Shown: in pieces, positions 30,755 to 37,552 of the stretch
How the letters are laid out: every line of letters begins with the position of its first letter
How positions within the stretch are numbered: position 1 is the stretch's first letter
Assembly (NCBI GenBank): GCA_031178045.1
Contig: JAPSJT010000008.1
Coordinates: 1 to 37,552, forward strand
Reading direction: 5' to 3'
Length of the DNA stretch: 37,552 bases
Source of the DNA: Agromyces sp.
GTDB taxonomy: Bacteria; Actinomycetota; Actinomycetes; Actinomycetales; Microbacteriaceae
Program-made: the position numbers and the translations under genes
The notes under the pieces: generated by a model
The model's input: only the letters and a program-made list of their open reading frames with translations
What the model was told of the DNA's origin: nothing
The model's database searches: none

Positions 30755-31111
30755 TCAGTCAGCGAGGACGAGCAGGATGAAGCTGGCGGAAAGGATGCCG
30801 CACGCCAGCACGAAGATTGTCAGGGTGAGAAGGAGGGCACCGCCCGGCATCTGGTCCGGACGGTCGTCGAGGAGCGCCCGGTTGGCCCGAATGTAACGTC
30901 CGCGTCCGAACATCCAGAGCACGATGGCGAAGGCGACCCCAATGAGGCCGGGCGCGAGCCAGAGCAACTGTGCATCTTGGGTCGGGGCGAGGGCCGGTAG
31001 CAGCCGAAGAGCGATGAGTGATCCGACGCCGATGGCTAGGGCCGTGCGCCGCCAAGCTAGCTCAGTGCGTTCCGGTTGGAGACCCGGGTCGAAGATCCGG
31101 GTGCCGTTCAT
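30755..31111 (-). CDS. DUF202-family membrane protein
   Basis: MNGTRIFDPGLQPERTELAWRRTALAIGVGSLIALRLLPALAPTQDAQLLWLAPGLIGVAFAIVLWMFGRGRYIRANRALLDDRPDQMPGGALLLTLTIFVLACGILSASFILLV; ERTELAWRRTALA typical of DUF202. Confidence 0.88.
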   Translation of the reverse strand: MNGTRIFDPGLQPERTELAWRRTALAIGVGSLIALRLLPALAPTQDAQLLWLAPGLIGVAFAIVLWMFGRGRYIRANRALLDDRPDQMPGGALLLTLTIFVLACGILSASFILLVLAD

Positions 31112-31470
31112 CGCCAGATGACGCCGAGCAGGACGAGGGTGCCCACCACCACGATAGTGGCGGTGAGGGCGACGCTCGTGGCGGAGCCGGGCAGCGGTGA
31201 GGCGCTGCGCAGCGCTCGTTCGGTGCGTCCCCATTCAGACCAGGCCAACACCGGCACTGCCAGTCCGGCGGCGATCAGCACCAGCGATGCGGCAAGCCGG
31301 AGTGCGGGTTGAAGGTCCAGCCCGAGTGCTTCCAGCGCGACGCCACCAGCGATCAGGGCGAGCGCCGTGCGGTTCCAGGCTAGGAAGGTCCGTTCGTTAG
31401 CGAGGCTGAACCGGGGGTCGGGCTCGGCGCCGGTACCGTAGACCGATCGCGGGAATCGGGGCGCAGTCAT
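31108..31470 (-). CDS. YidH/DUF202-family membrane protein
   Basis: DPRFSLANERTFLAWNRTALALIAGGVALEALGLDLQPALRLAASLVLIAAGLAVPVLAWSEWGRTERALR; NERTFLAWNRTALA signature; ATGA overlap with 30755-31111 gene. Confidence 0.9.
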   Translation of the reverse strand: MTAPRFPRSVYGTGAEPDPRFSLANERTFLAWNRTALALIAGGVALEALGLDLQPALRLAASLVLIAAGLAVPVLAWSEWGRTERALRSASPLPGSATSVALTATIVVVGTLVLLGVIWR

Positions 31471-31507
31471 CTGAAACCTCGACTCTGTCGGAGCCGCTCG
31501 CCCCCGG

Positions 31508-32497
31508 TCACGGGTTCACCACACCCACGGTGCGAAACCCGGCGTTGCCCATCGAGGAGTCCGGCGTGTTCTGCGACCGGGCGGAGTTGCGGTACCGATT
31601 GCAGTACGAGATGTGGCACAGGTAGCTTCCACCACGCAGCACGCGTGCGCCGCCGCGCGTCGGGCCTTGGGGACTTCGTGCGGGCGACTGGCGGTAGTAG
31701 CTCGGGTCGTACCAGTCGGAACACCACTCCCACACGTTGCCGACCGGCTGCCACAGCCCGTACCCGTTCGGCTGGAAGGAGCGCACCGGCGCCGTGGTCA
31801 GGAAGCCGTCGTCCAAGGTGTTGTGTCGCGGAAAATCACCCTGCCAGATGTTCGCGCGCCATCCGCCCGCGTCGACCTCCTCGTCTCCCCACGGGTACTT
31901 CCTGCCCTCGAGCCCGCCGCGCGAGGCGTACTCCCACTCCGCTTCGGTCGGGAGTCGTCGCCCTGCCCAAGTGCAGTACGCCTGTGCGTCGTTCCAGCTG
32001 AGATGCACGACGGGATGATCACCGAGGCCCTCAATCGACGAACCGCGTCCGCCTGGGTGCGCCCAATCCGCCCCGCGCACGCCGAACCACCACGGCGTTC
32101 CGGCGGCAGGGCGCATCACGTCGGCATCTGGAGCCTGGACGGCCAGATGGAAGACCGCCGAGAATCCGAACGTCTCGGCCTCGGTGCGATAGCCGGTCGC
32201 GGCGACGAACCGCGCGAAGGCCTCGTTGGTCACCGAGATGACATCGATCTGAAACGCCTCCAGCGACACCTCATGCCGCGGCAGTTCTCCGTCTGCCGGA
32301 TTCCTATCCCCAGACGAATCGCCCATGGTGAATGTTCCGGCGGGTACGTGCGCCTGCTCGATGTTATGGCGCACTGCATCAGGCAGTGAGGCGGGTGGCC
32401 GAAGCAGCAGCGGCGACCCGATCGAGATGAACTGACTCCGGCCCGGCGCCCCGCACGAGCAGCCGGGCCCGCAGCCGCTAGTTTCCGCGTCGTTCAT
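31508..32497 (-). CDS. Formylglycine-generating enzyme / sulfatase-modifying factor family
   Basis: HVPAGTFTMGDSSGDRNPADGELPRHEVSLEAFQIDVISVTNEAFARFVAATGYRTEAETFG...RLPTEAEWEYASRGGLEGRKYPWGDE...GNVWEWCSDWY...RVLRGGSYLCHISYCNRYRNSARSQNTPDSSMGNAGFR; GGSYLCHxSYCNRYR carries the FGE Cys pair. Start at 32497 preferred (SD GGAGGTC inside the 32509 alternative). Confidence 0.92.
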   Translation of the reverse strand: MNDAETSGCGPGCSCGAPGRSQFISIGSPLLLRPPASLPDAVRHNIEQAHVPAGTFTMGDSSGDRNPADGELPRHEVSLEAFQIDVISVTNEAFARFVAATGYRTEAETFGFSAVFHLAVQAPDADVMRPAAGTPWWFGVRGADWAHPGGRGSSIEGLGDHPVVHLSWNDAQAYCTWAGRRLPTEAEWEYASRGGLEGRKYPWGDEEVDAGGWRANIWQGDFPRHNTLDDGFLTTAPVRSFQPNGYGLWQPVGNVWEWCSDWYDPSYYRQSPARSPQGPTRGGARVLRGGSYLCHISYCNRYRNSARSQNTPDSSMGNAGFRTVGVVNP

Positions 32498-32788
32498 TAT
32501 GACCTCCACGATAGTTGCCCCGTGACGTCGGGACGTCGTGCGATCAACTCGCGGCGTTCCGACTCGCCCGCGTCGGCGCCGAGCGGGTGAATGAGCCCTC
32601 CACCCCGCTCGACCGCGACGCTGTCGACCCGCTGGATCAGACGGTCCTCAGGGCGCGCGCATCCCGGACCAGGATGGTGCGTCCGGTGCCCGCTGGCACT
32701 TCGCTTTCTACCAAACTGATGAACGCGCGCAGTTGTCCCTCGGCACCTCCGCCGCGTCCGCGGGTTGCTATCGCAGGGGATCTGGGTC

Positions 32789-32826
32789 CCTGCTGGGGCG
32801 GAGCCACTCGGCACCGCCCCAGCAGG
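32789..32826 (-). terminator. Hairpin terminator downstream of the 1061-aa gene
   Basis: CCTGCTGGGGCGG ... CCGCCCCAGCAGG perfect 13-bp stem, inner GCC/GGC. Confidence 0.75.
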
Positions 32827-32840
32827 CGGACTGGCTAGCG

Positions 32841-35800
32841 TCACCCCAGGCCCGCGATGACCGCCGCGACGTCGCGCTGAAGCAGCGCGTCGTCGGTGGC
32901 GGCGGCAAATCGCTTGAGCGCCTGCACTGCCTTCTCCTGCCGCCCGGCAGCGAGGTGCCGCTCCGCTTGTGAGAGGAAGGCGGAGAGCTGGGCCGCTTCA
33001 CTGGTGGTAAGCGCGCCGTCCGCAGTCAGGCGATCGAGATTCACCCTGAGGTCGGCTGTGGTCGCCTCGATGGTGAACGTGACCACTGTTGTCGTTTGGA
33101 GTCCCGCCCCGTCGACTACGGTCACGGTCAGCACATGCTCCCCGAGGTCGAGATCCCAGAGCGACACGGCGCCCGGTTCTGTCGGTGTCCCATCGAGCGT
33201 CGCGACGATGGATGCCACGCCTGACGCCACATCGGCGGCCTCGACTGCCCATTCGATCGTCTCGGAGCTGCCGAGCACGGCGCCGTCCTCGATGCCGGCA
33301 ATCTCGACTGCCGGCGCCACGGTGTCGATCTTCACCGTGACCGAGCTCTCGGCGACGTTTTGGTCGGCGTCCGTTGCGCGGTAGCGGACGTCGTGAGACC
33401 CGTCGGTGGCCAGCTCGATCGGCTCGATGCCACCAGTCCCGGTGTCGAGGAGCGACGTCCAGGTGTCCCCATCGAGGGAGTACTCGACAGCTGCAATCTC
33501 CCGATCATCGTCCGCGGTGATTTGGACCATCACCGGTCCCGTGTACCAGCCGTTGGTACCGGTCGGTTCGGCAGGCGACACCTCATGCGACACAGTCGGC
33601 GCCACGAGATCGGCGGCGACGCCAATTCCGTGGAAGTCGATCGCGTCGATGTTGAAGGCGTTGTTCGCCGAGGTGAAGGTGAAGTACAGCGTATGCGTGC
33701 CACCCGGGTCGTTCACTGGCGCCGGGGCCGTGTCGACGTACGTGTCGTTGCTTCCCGTTGGCGAGACCTGCGTGCTGGCGACGATTGGACCATCCGGAGC
33801 ATCGACCCGGACATCGATCGTGCCGGTGCCCTGAGCGGCTAGCCGATAGCTGATGCCGTCGATATCACGCAGGTTCATCCTCTCGAACGCGATCCAGTCA
33901 CCCGTCGCGATGCCGGCGACCCGGTACGCCCCTTCGGCGAATGCGTCACTGCGGCTCTCGGACGTGCCCTGCTGGGAGCTGTAATGCTCGGCCTGACGGT
34001 GCTTCGGCTGCAGGATGACATCCGTTGTCCCCGTCAGCGGCGAGACGCCGTTTGCACCTTGGTCGGTATACGTCGCGGTCAACGCGTAGAACATGTTCGC
34101 GTCGTCCCCGTGTCCCTCTGCTGCCGTCGTGAACGACCCCTCGCACCCCAACAGTTCCTCGAGCGGGTGAGCGTGGGCATCGTGCCCGATTGCCGGCTGG
34201 ACGACGACCTGCTGACAATCGATCGCCTCATCCTCGGCATCCTCCACTGCCACGCGGTACCGCACCGTCTCGCCGGCGTCAATGAACCCGCCGTCGACCG
34301 GCCACTCGAGCGTGACAATGGGGGCGGTGTTACCCACGACCACATCGACGCTCACGACACCAGTGCGGCCGGTGTCATCCGTAACCGTCAGCGTGGCGGC
34401 GTTGTTGCCGATCTCGTCGTACGTGTGTGTCGGATTCGCATCCGTAGAAGACTCGCCGTCGCCGAAGTCCCACAGGAAGCTGAGCGACTGCCCCTCATCC
34501 GGATCAGACGAGCCGTTGCTCGAGAACTCGACCGTGAGCGGTGCAGAGCCGTTGCTCGGCGTCGCCGACGCGCGAGCCACGGGGGAGCGCTCACCCGGAA
34601 CGGCATACTCGATTCGGTAGATGCCATCGTCAGGGTTGTTCCTCCCGAAGCCGCGACCCCACTCCGCGAGATACATCGCTCCGTCAGGTCCGAACACCAT
34701 GTCCATCGGTGCGTTGAAAGTCGCTTCCGGCATGAACTTCTCGATGTGCGTCGGCGAAAGGTCCGTTTCGTCGAGCGTCATGTTGGCGATGAAGTGCTTG
34801 CCCCACTCGTAGAAGAACGCCTGGTCGTCGTAGTACTCGGGGAACTTGATGTCCGAGTCGAGCGCCGCGTCGTACTGATACACGGGACCGGCCATCGGAG
34901 CACCACCGGTACCGAGTTCCGGCCAGTCGGGGTCGGACGAGGTTGCGCTGTAGGCGATGTCGGGCGCGATCACCGGCGGGAGCTGGGTGAGGCCGGTGTT
35001 GTTCGGCGAGTCGTTGACTGGTGCCGCGCAGTCGAAGGTCGCACCGGATGTACCGGTCGCGAAGTCGTAGTCGACATACGGCAGATTCGGGCCGTGGCAG
35101 TAGGGCCAACCGTAGTTGCCCGGCTCGCGCACGACCTGCCACTCGACGTATCCTTCGGGGCCGCGCAGCGGGTTCGCGGTACGGGCGTCTGGTCCGTAGT
35201 CGGCCAAGAGGATGTCACCCGTCTCGGGATGAATGGCCATACGGAACGGGTTGCGGAATCCCATGCCGTAGATCTCCGGGCGCGTCCGCTCGGTGCCGGG
35301 TGCGAAGAGGTTGCCCTCGGGGATCGAGTAGCCGCCCGCAGCGGTGTCGGTAGGCGTGATGCGAAGGATCTTGCCGCGGAGGTCGTTCGTGTTGCCCGAG
35401 CTGCGCTGGGCGTCGAACTCGGCCCGGCCCGGTCGCTCGTCGATCGGCGTGTAGCCGTCGGATTCGTAGGGCTGGGTGTCGTCGCCAGTTGACAGGTAGA
35501 GGTTGCCGTCCGGGCCGAACTCGATCGACCCACCGACGTGCGACGGTCGGGGCGGGTACGTGGTCGGCAGCTCCAGCAGCACCACCTCGCTCTCGACGTC
35601 GAGGGTGTCGCCGTCGACATGGAAGCGGGACAACAGCTTGGACTGCGTCTCGATCGACGAATAGTAGAGGTATACCCATCCGTTGGTTTCGAAGTCCGGG
35701 TCGAGCGCGACGCCCTGGAGGCCACTCTCGCCGCGTGTGTCGACGTTGACGGCTCCGGCCGTGACGGTGGTGCCGGTGTCCGGCTTCCAGATCCGCAGGC

Positions 35801-36026
35801 CGCCGGTTCGCTCGATGAAGAACACGCGGCCGTCCTCGGCGACGGTGAGCTGCATGGGCTGCGTCACCTCGGAGACCAGGGACACCTTTTGGAAGTTGCT
35901 CGATGGTGGTGCTTCGCCGTGGTCCACCCCGTCATGGGCGGATGCCGCGGTGCAGGCGCCGCCGACGGCCATTGCGGCGCCGGTGACCAGCGCGGCGAGT
36001 CGGACGGCGGGATTGCGAAAACGCAT
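32841..36026 (-). CDS. Secreted glucose/sorbosone dehydrogenase-like (PQQ-type beta-propeller) protein with PKD, CBM-like, Ig-like and C-terminal FIMAH-like domains
   Basis: Signal peptide MRFRNPAVRLAALVTGAAMAVGGACTAASA; VTQPMQLTVAEDGRVFFIERTGGLRIW...GLQGVALDPDFETNGWVYLYYS...LRGKILRITP...GMGFRNPFRMAIHPETGDILLADYGPDA...APMDMVFGPDGAMYLAEWGRG; PKD SFLWDFGDGESSTDANPTHTY; CBM6-like RQAEHYSSQQG...GDWIAFERMNL; Ig-like EYSLDGDTWTSLL; C-terminal LTADGALTTSEAAQLSAFLSQAERHLAAGRQEKAVQALKRF. Confidence 0.88.
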   Translation of the reverse strand: MRFRNPAVRLAALVTGAAMAVGGACTAASAHDGVDHGEAPPSSNFQKVSLVSEVTQPMQLTVAEDGRVFFIERTGGLRIWKPDTGTTVTAGAVNVDTRGESGLQGVALDPDFETNGWVYLYYSSIETQSKLLSRFHVDGDTLDVESEVVLLELPTTYPPRPSHVGGSIEFGPDGNLYLSTGDDTQPYESDGYTPIDERPGRAEFDAQRSSGNTNDLRGKILRITPTDTAAGGYSIPEGNLFAPGTERTRPEIYGMGFRNPFRMAIHPETGDILLADYGPDARTANPLRGPEGYVEWQVVREPGNYGWPYCHGPNLPYVDYDFATGTSGATFDCAAPVNDSPNNTGLTQLPPVIAPDIAYSATSSDPDWPELGTGGAPMAGPVYQYDAALDSDIKFPEYYDDQAFFYEWGKHFIANMTLDETDLSPTHIEKFMPEATFNAPMDMVFGPDGAMYLAEWGRGFGRNNPDDGIYRIEYAVPGERSPVARASATPSNGSAPLTVEFSSNGSSDPDEGQSLSFLWDFGDGESSTDANPTHTYDEIGNNAATLTVTDDTGRTGVVSVDVVVGNTAPIVTLEWPVDGGFIDAGETVRYRVAVEDAEDEAIDCQQVVVQPAIGHDAHAHPLEELLGCEGSFTTAAEGHGDDANMFYALTATYTDQGANGVSPLTGTTDVILQPKHRQAEHYSSQQGTSESRSDAFAEGAYRVAGIATGDWIAFERMNLRDIDGISYRLAAQGTGTIDVRVDAPDGPIVASTQVSPTGSNDTYVDTAPAPVNDPGGTHTLYFTFTSANNAFNIDAIDFHGIGVAADLVAPTVSHEVSPAEPTGTNGWYTGPVMVQITADDDREIAAVEYSLDGDTWTSLLDTGTGGIEPIELATDGSHDVRYRATDADQNVAESSVTVKIDTVAPAVEIAGIEDGAVLGSSETIEWAVEAADVASGVASIVATLDGTPTEPGAVSLWDLDLGEHVLTVTVVDGAGLQTTTVVTFTIEATTADLRVNLDRLTADGALTTSEAAQLSAFLSQAERHLAAGRQEKAVQALKRFAAATDDALLQRDVAAVIAGLG

Positions 36027-36073
36027 GATTTTCCCCTCGTTCGGGCCCGCCTAGGGGGGCCCGGTGATCATGG

Positions 36074-36095
36074 AACGGGCGCGTCAACGCCCGTT
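36074..36095 (+). terminator. Short hairpin upstream of the dehydrogenase gene
   Basis: AACGGGCG-CGTCAA-CGCCCGTT followed by TCTTC on the + strand. Confidence 0.4.
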
Positions 36096-36162
36096 TCTTC
36101 AGAGTCGACCCCTGAAGGGGTTCGCTCGGTGGGCGCAACTCAGCTGGCGCGCGCCACACCAG

Positions 36163-36210
36163 CTCCGGGTGGCGCGGCTCGTCAGCTGTGACAGGTCGCG
36201 CCACCCGGAG
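36163..36210. terminator. Large nested hairpin downstream of the TIM-barrel gene
   Basis: CTCCGGGTGGCGCG / CGCGCCACCCGGAG perfect 14-bp stem; loop contains GTCA-GCTG-TGAC. Confidence 0.65.
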
Positions 36211-36235
36211 CGTTCGATGTTTGAGTTCTTCTGGC

Positions 36236-37180
36236 TCAGTAGTTGAAGCAGCTGAGGAAGTCGAAGCTCTCTTCGGCGTACTCCTGGACAGAATCAGCGC
36301 CGCCGTCGCGCTCGATGACGTAGTACTTCACCTTGCCCTGCGCCGCGTCCAAGATCGGTCCCCAGTCAATGTCGCCGTCGCCGACGACGGTCTGGTTGCG
36401 GGAGTCGAACGGCTCGTCGCTGTCCTTGATGTGGAGCAGTTCGATGCGGTCGCCGTACTGTTCGAGCAGCGCGGCAACATCGACGCCGGCGGCCTCGGCC
36501 CAGAAGACGTCGACTTCGAAGGTGACGTATCTAGGGTCGGTGTTCTCAACCAGGAGCTGCCAGGCGCTCTTGAGCTCGCCGGTGGCCGGGTCGGGGAACT
36601 GACGGAGGAACTCGCCGTCGTGGTTGTGACCGAACAGCTTGCCGGTGCCGTTCTTCACGGACAGTTCGCCGAGGCGGTTCATCTGCTCGGCGGTTGCGAG
36701 AGTGTCCGCGAGCGTATTCGTTCCGGGCTGGCCGAATCCGCCCGATCCGGTGTAGCGGTGGCCGATCTCCTTGGCGTAGGGCAGGTAGGCCGTGGAGAAG
36801 GTCGTTTCGTTGTAGGCGGCTTGACCGGTCGATGCCTTGAGGCCGTACTTGTCGAGCAGCGCCTGCATCTCCTCGACCGGCACGTTGTAGGAGCCGACCG
36901 CTGCGGCGAACTGCACCTCCTTGTACCCGATCTCAGCGAGCATGGCGAGCACCGGCTCCAGCCCAACCTGATTGATCATGGTGCGGGCGCTGTAGAGCTG
37001 GAATCCGATCTTCGAGACCGGGACGCTGCGCCCGGCACAATCGGACGCGGCGTTCGCATTGTCGCTCTCGGGAGCAGCCGTCGCGGGCGCGGCAGTGAAG
37101 GCGGAAGCCGCGAGTGCGACACCAGCCGAAAGGGCGGCGATCGCGTGCCGACGTCGGCGATAGGGGGCGGGATTGGTCAT
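36236..37180 (-). CDS. Secreted sugar phosphate isomerase/epimerase-like (xylose isomerase-like TIM barrel)
   Basis: Signal peptide MTNPAPYRRRRHAIAALSAGVALAASAFTAAPATAA; KIGFQLYSARTMINQVGLEPVLAMLAEIGYKEVQFA...GKLFGHNHDGEF...YVTFEVDVFWAEAAGVD...IELLHIKDSDEP...VKYYVIERDGG; likely metal-ligand residues retained. Confidence 0.9.
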   Translation of the reverse strand: MTNPAPYRRRRHAIAALSAGVALAASAFTAAPATAAPESDNANAASDCAGRSVPVSKIGFQLYSARTMINQVGLEPVLAMLAEIGYKEVQFAAAVGSYNVPVEEMQALLDKYGLKASTGQAAYNETTFSTAYLPYAKEIGHRYTGSGGFGQPGTNTLADTLATAEQMNRLGELSVKNGTGKLFGHNHDGEFLRQFPDPATGELKSAWQLLVENTDPRYVTFEVDVFWAEAAGVDVAALLEQYGDRIELLHIKDSDEPFDSRNQTVVGDGDIDWGPILDAAQGKVKYYVIERDGGADSVQEYAEESFDFLSCFNY

Positions 37181-37490
37181 TGTCACTCCTTTGTAGACGG
37201 TCCCGGAAGCTTCGAGTGCTCCTCGCGGGCTGTTCCAACGGGCCGCGGCCCGCTCGAACGGCGGCTCACTCCGCGGAAACGTCCACGGAGAAACGGACGC
37301 CCACAGGCCCGGCCACCACAGGCCCAATCAGCGTTGAAGCTTCTTTGCTCACAGGTCGCAATTAACCACACGGGAATGATCCCGTCAACCCCGCGGCTCG
37401 ATTCGCCCGAATGACGCTGCGATGGACCGAGTCGAGCGGATTCCCGAGCCAGAGTTGACGAGCCGCACAACCGTCAGTTATTTTTTTGCT

Positions 37491-37552
37491 GTGAGCAATG
37501 AAGCAGCGGTCGTTCAAGATGAGGCCCGGTCCGTCCGGGGGGTCATCCTGTC
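37491..37552 (+). CDS. Possible start of a divergent gene, truncated by window end
   Basis: GTG at 37491 opens VSNEAAVVQDEARSVRGVIL..., open to the edge and divergent from 36236-37180; too short to assign. Confidence 0.25.
   Translation, partial: MSNEAAVVQDEARSVRGVIL

Noticed and set aside
30329-31000. 223-aa + strand ORF after tRNA-Gln
   Set aside because: Runs through the tRNA terminator and antisense to DUF202; no protein-like motif.
31613-32389. + strand ORF opposite FGE
   Set aside because: Shadow of the clearly conserved FGE gene.

Overview
GC-rich actinobacterial chromosome segment; protein sequences and gene order suggest a Microbacteriaceae-like organism (inference). Positions 1-30283 are mostly core metabolism: a bioY/acyl-CoA ligase/thiolase operon, TetR-MMPL-YhgE/Pip genes, a fused OtsA-OtsB, ilvD-ilvB-ilvN-ilvC, a MerB-like protein, cutC, serA, a TetR/MFS divergon, leuB, ilvE, a GNAT, an FAH-family enzyme, a PLP-transferase/LysR divergon and gltX. 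A tRNA-Gln(CTG) gene lies at 30209-30283. Right after it the sequence changes in composition, codon use and motif content to an accessory-like block: formylglycine-generating enzyme plus two DUF202 membrane proteins, a secreted multidomain glucose/sorbosone dehydrogenase-like protein, and a secreted xylose-isomerase-like TIM barrel. Main leads: (1) the secreted dehydrogenase + secreted TIM-barrel pair, a possible extracytoplasmic oxidation/elimination system for sugars; (2) an MMPL transporter with what looks like a degenerate ABC-ATPase fused to its C-terminus; (3) a strongly over-represented GGATGCC/GGCATCC word that forces otherwise rare codons and thins out after the tRNA; (4) recurrent leaderless promoters (TANNNT 6-8 nt before the start codon), two of which contain the upstream gene's stop codon; (5) a patch of anomalous codon usage in the 3' end of ilvD. 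All calls come from reading the sequence; no database search was run.
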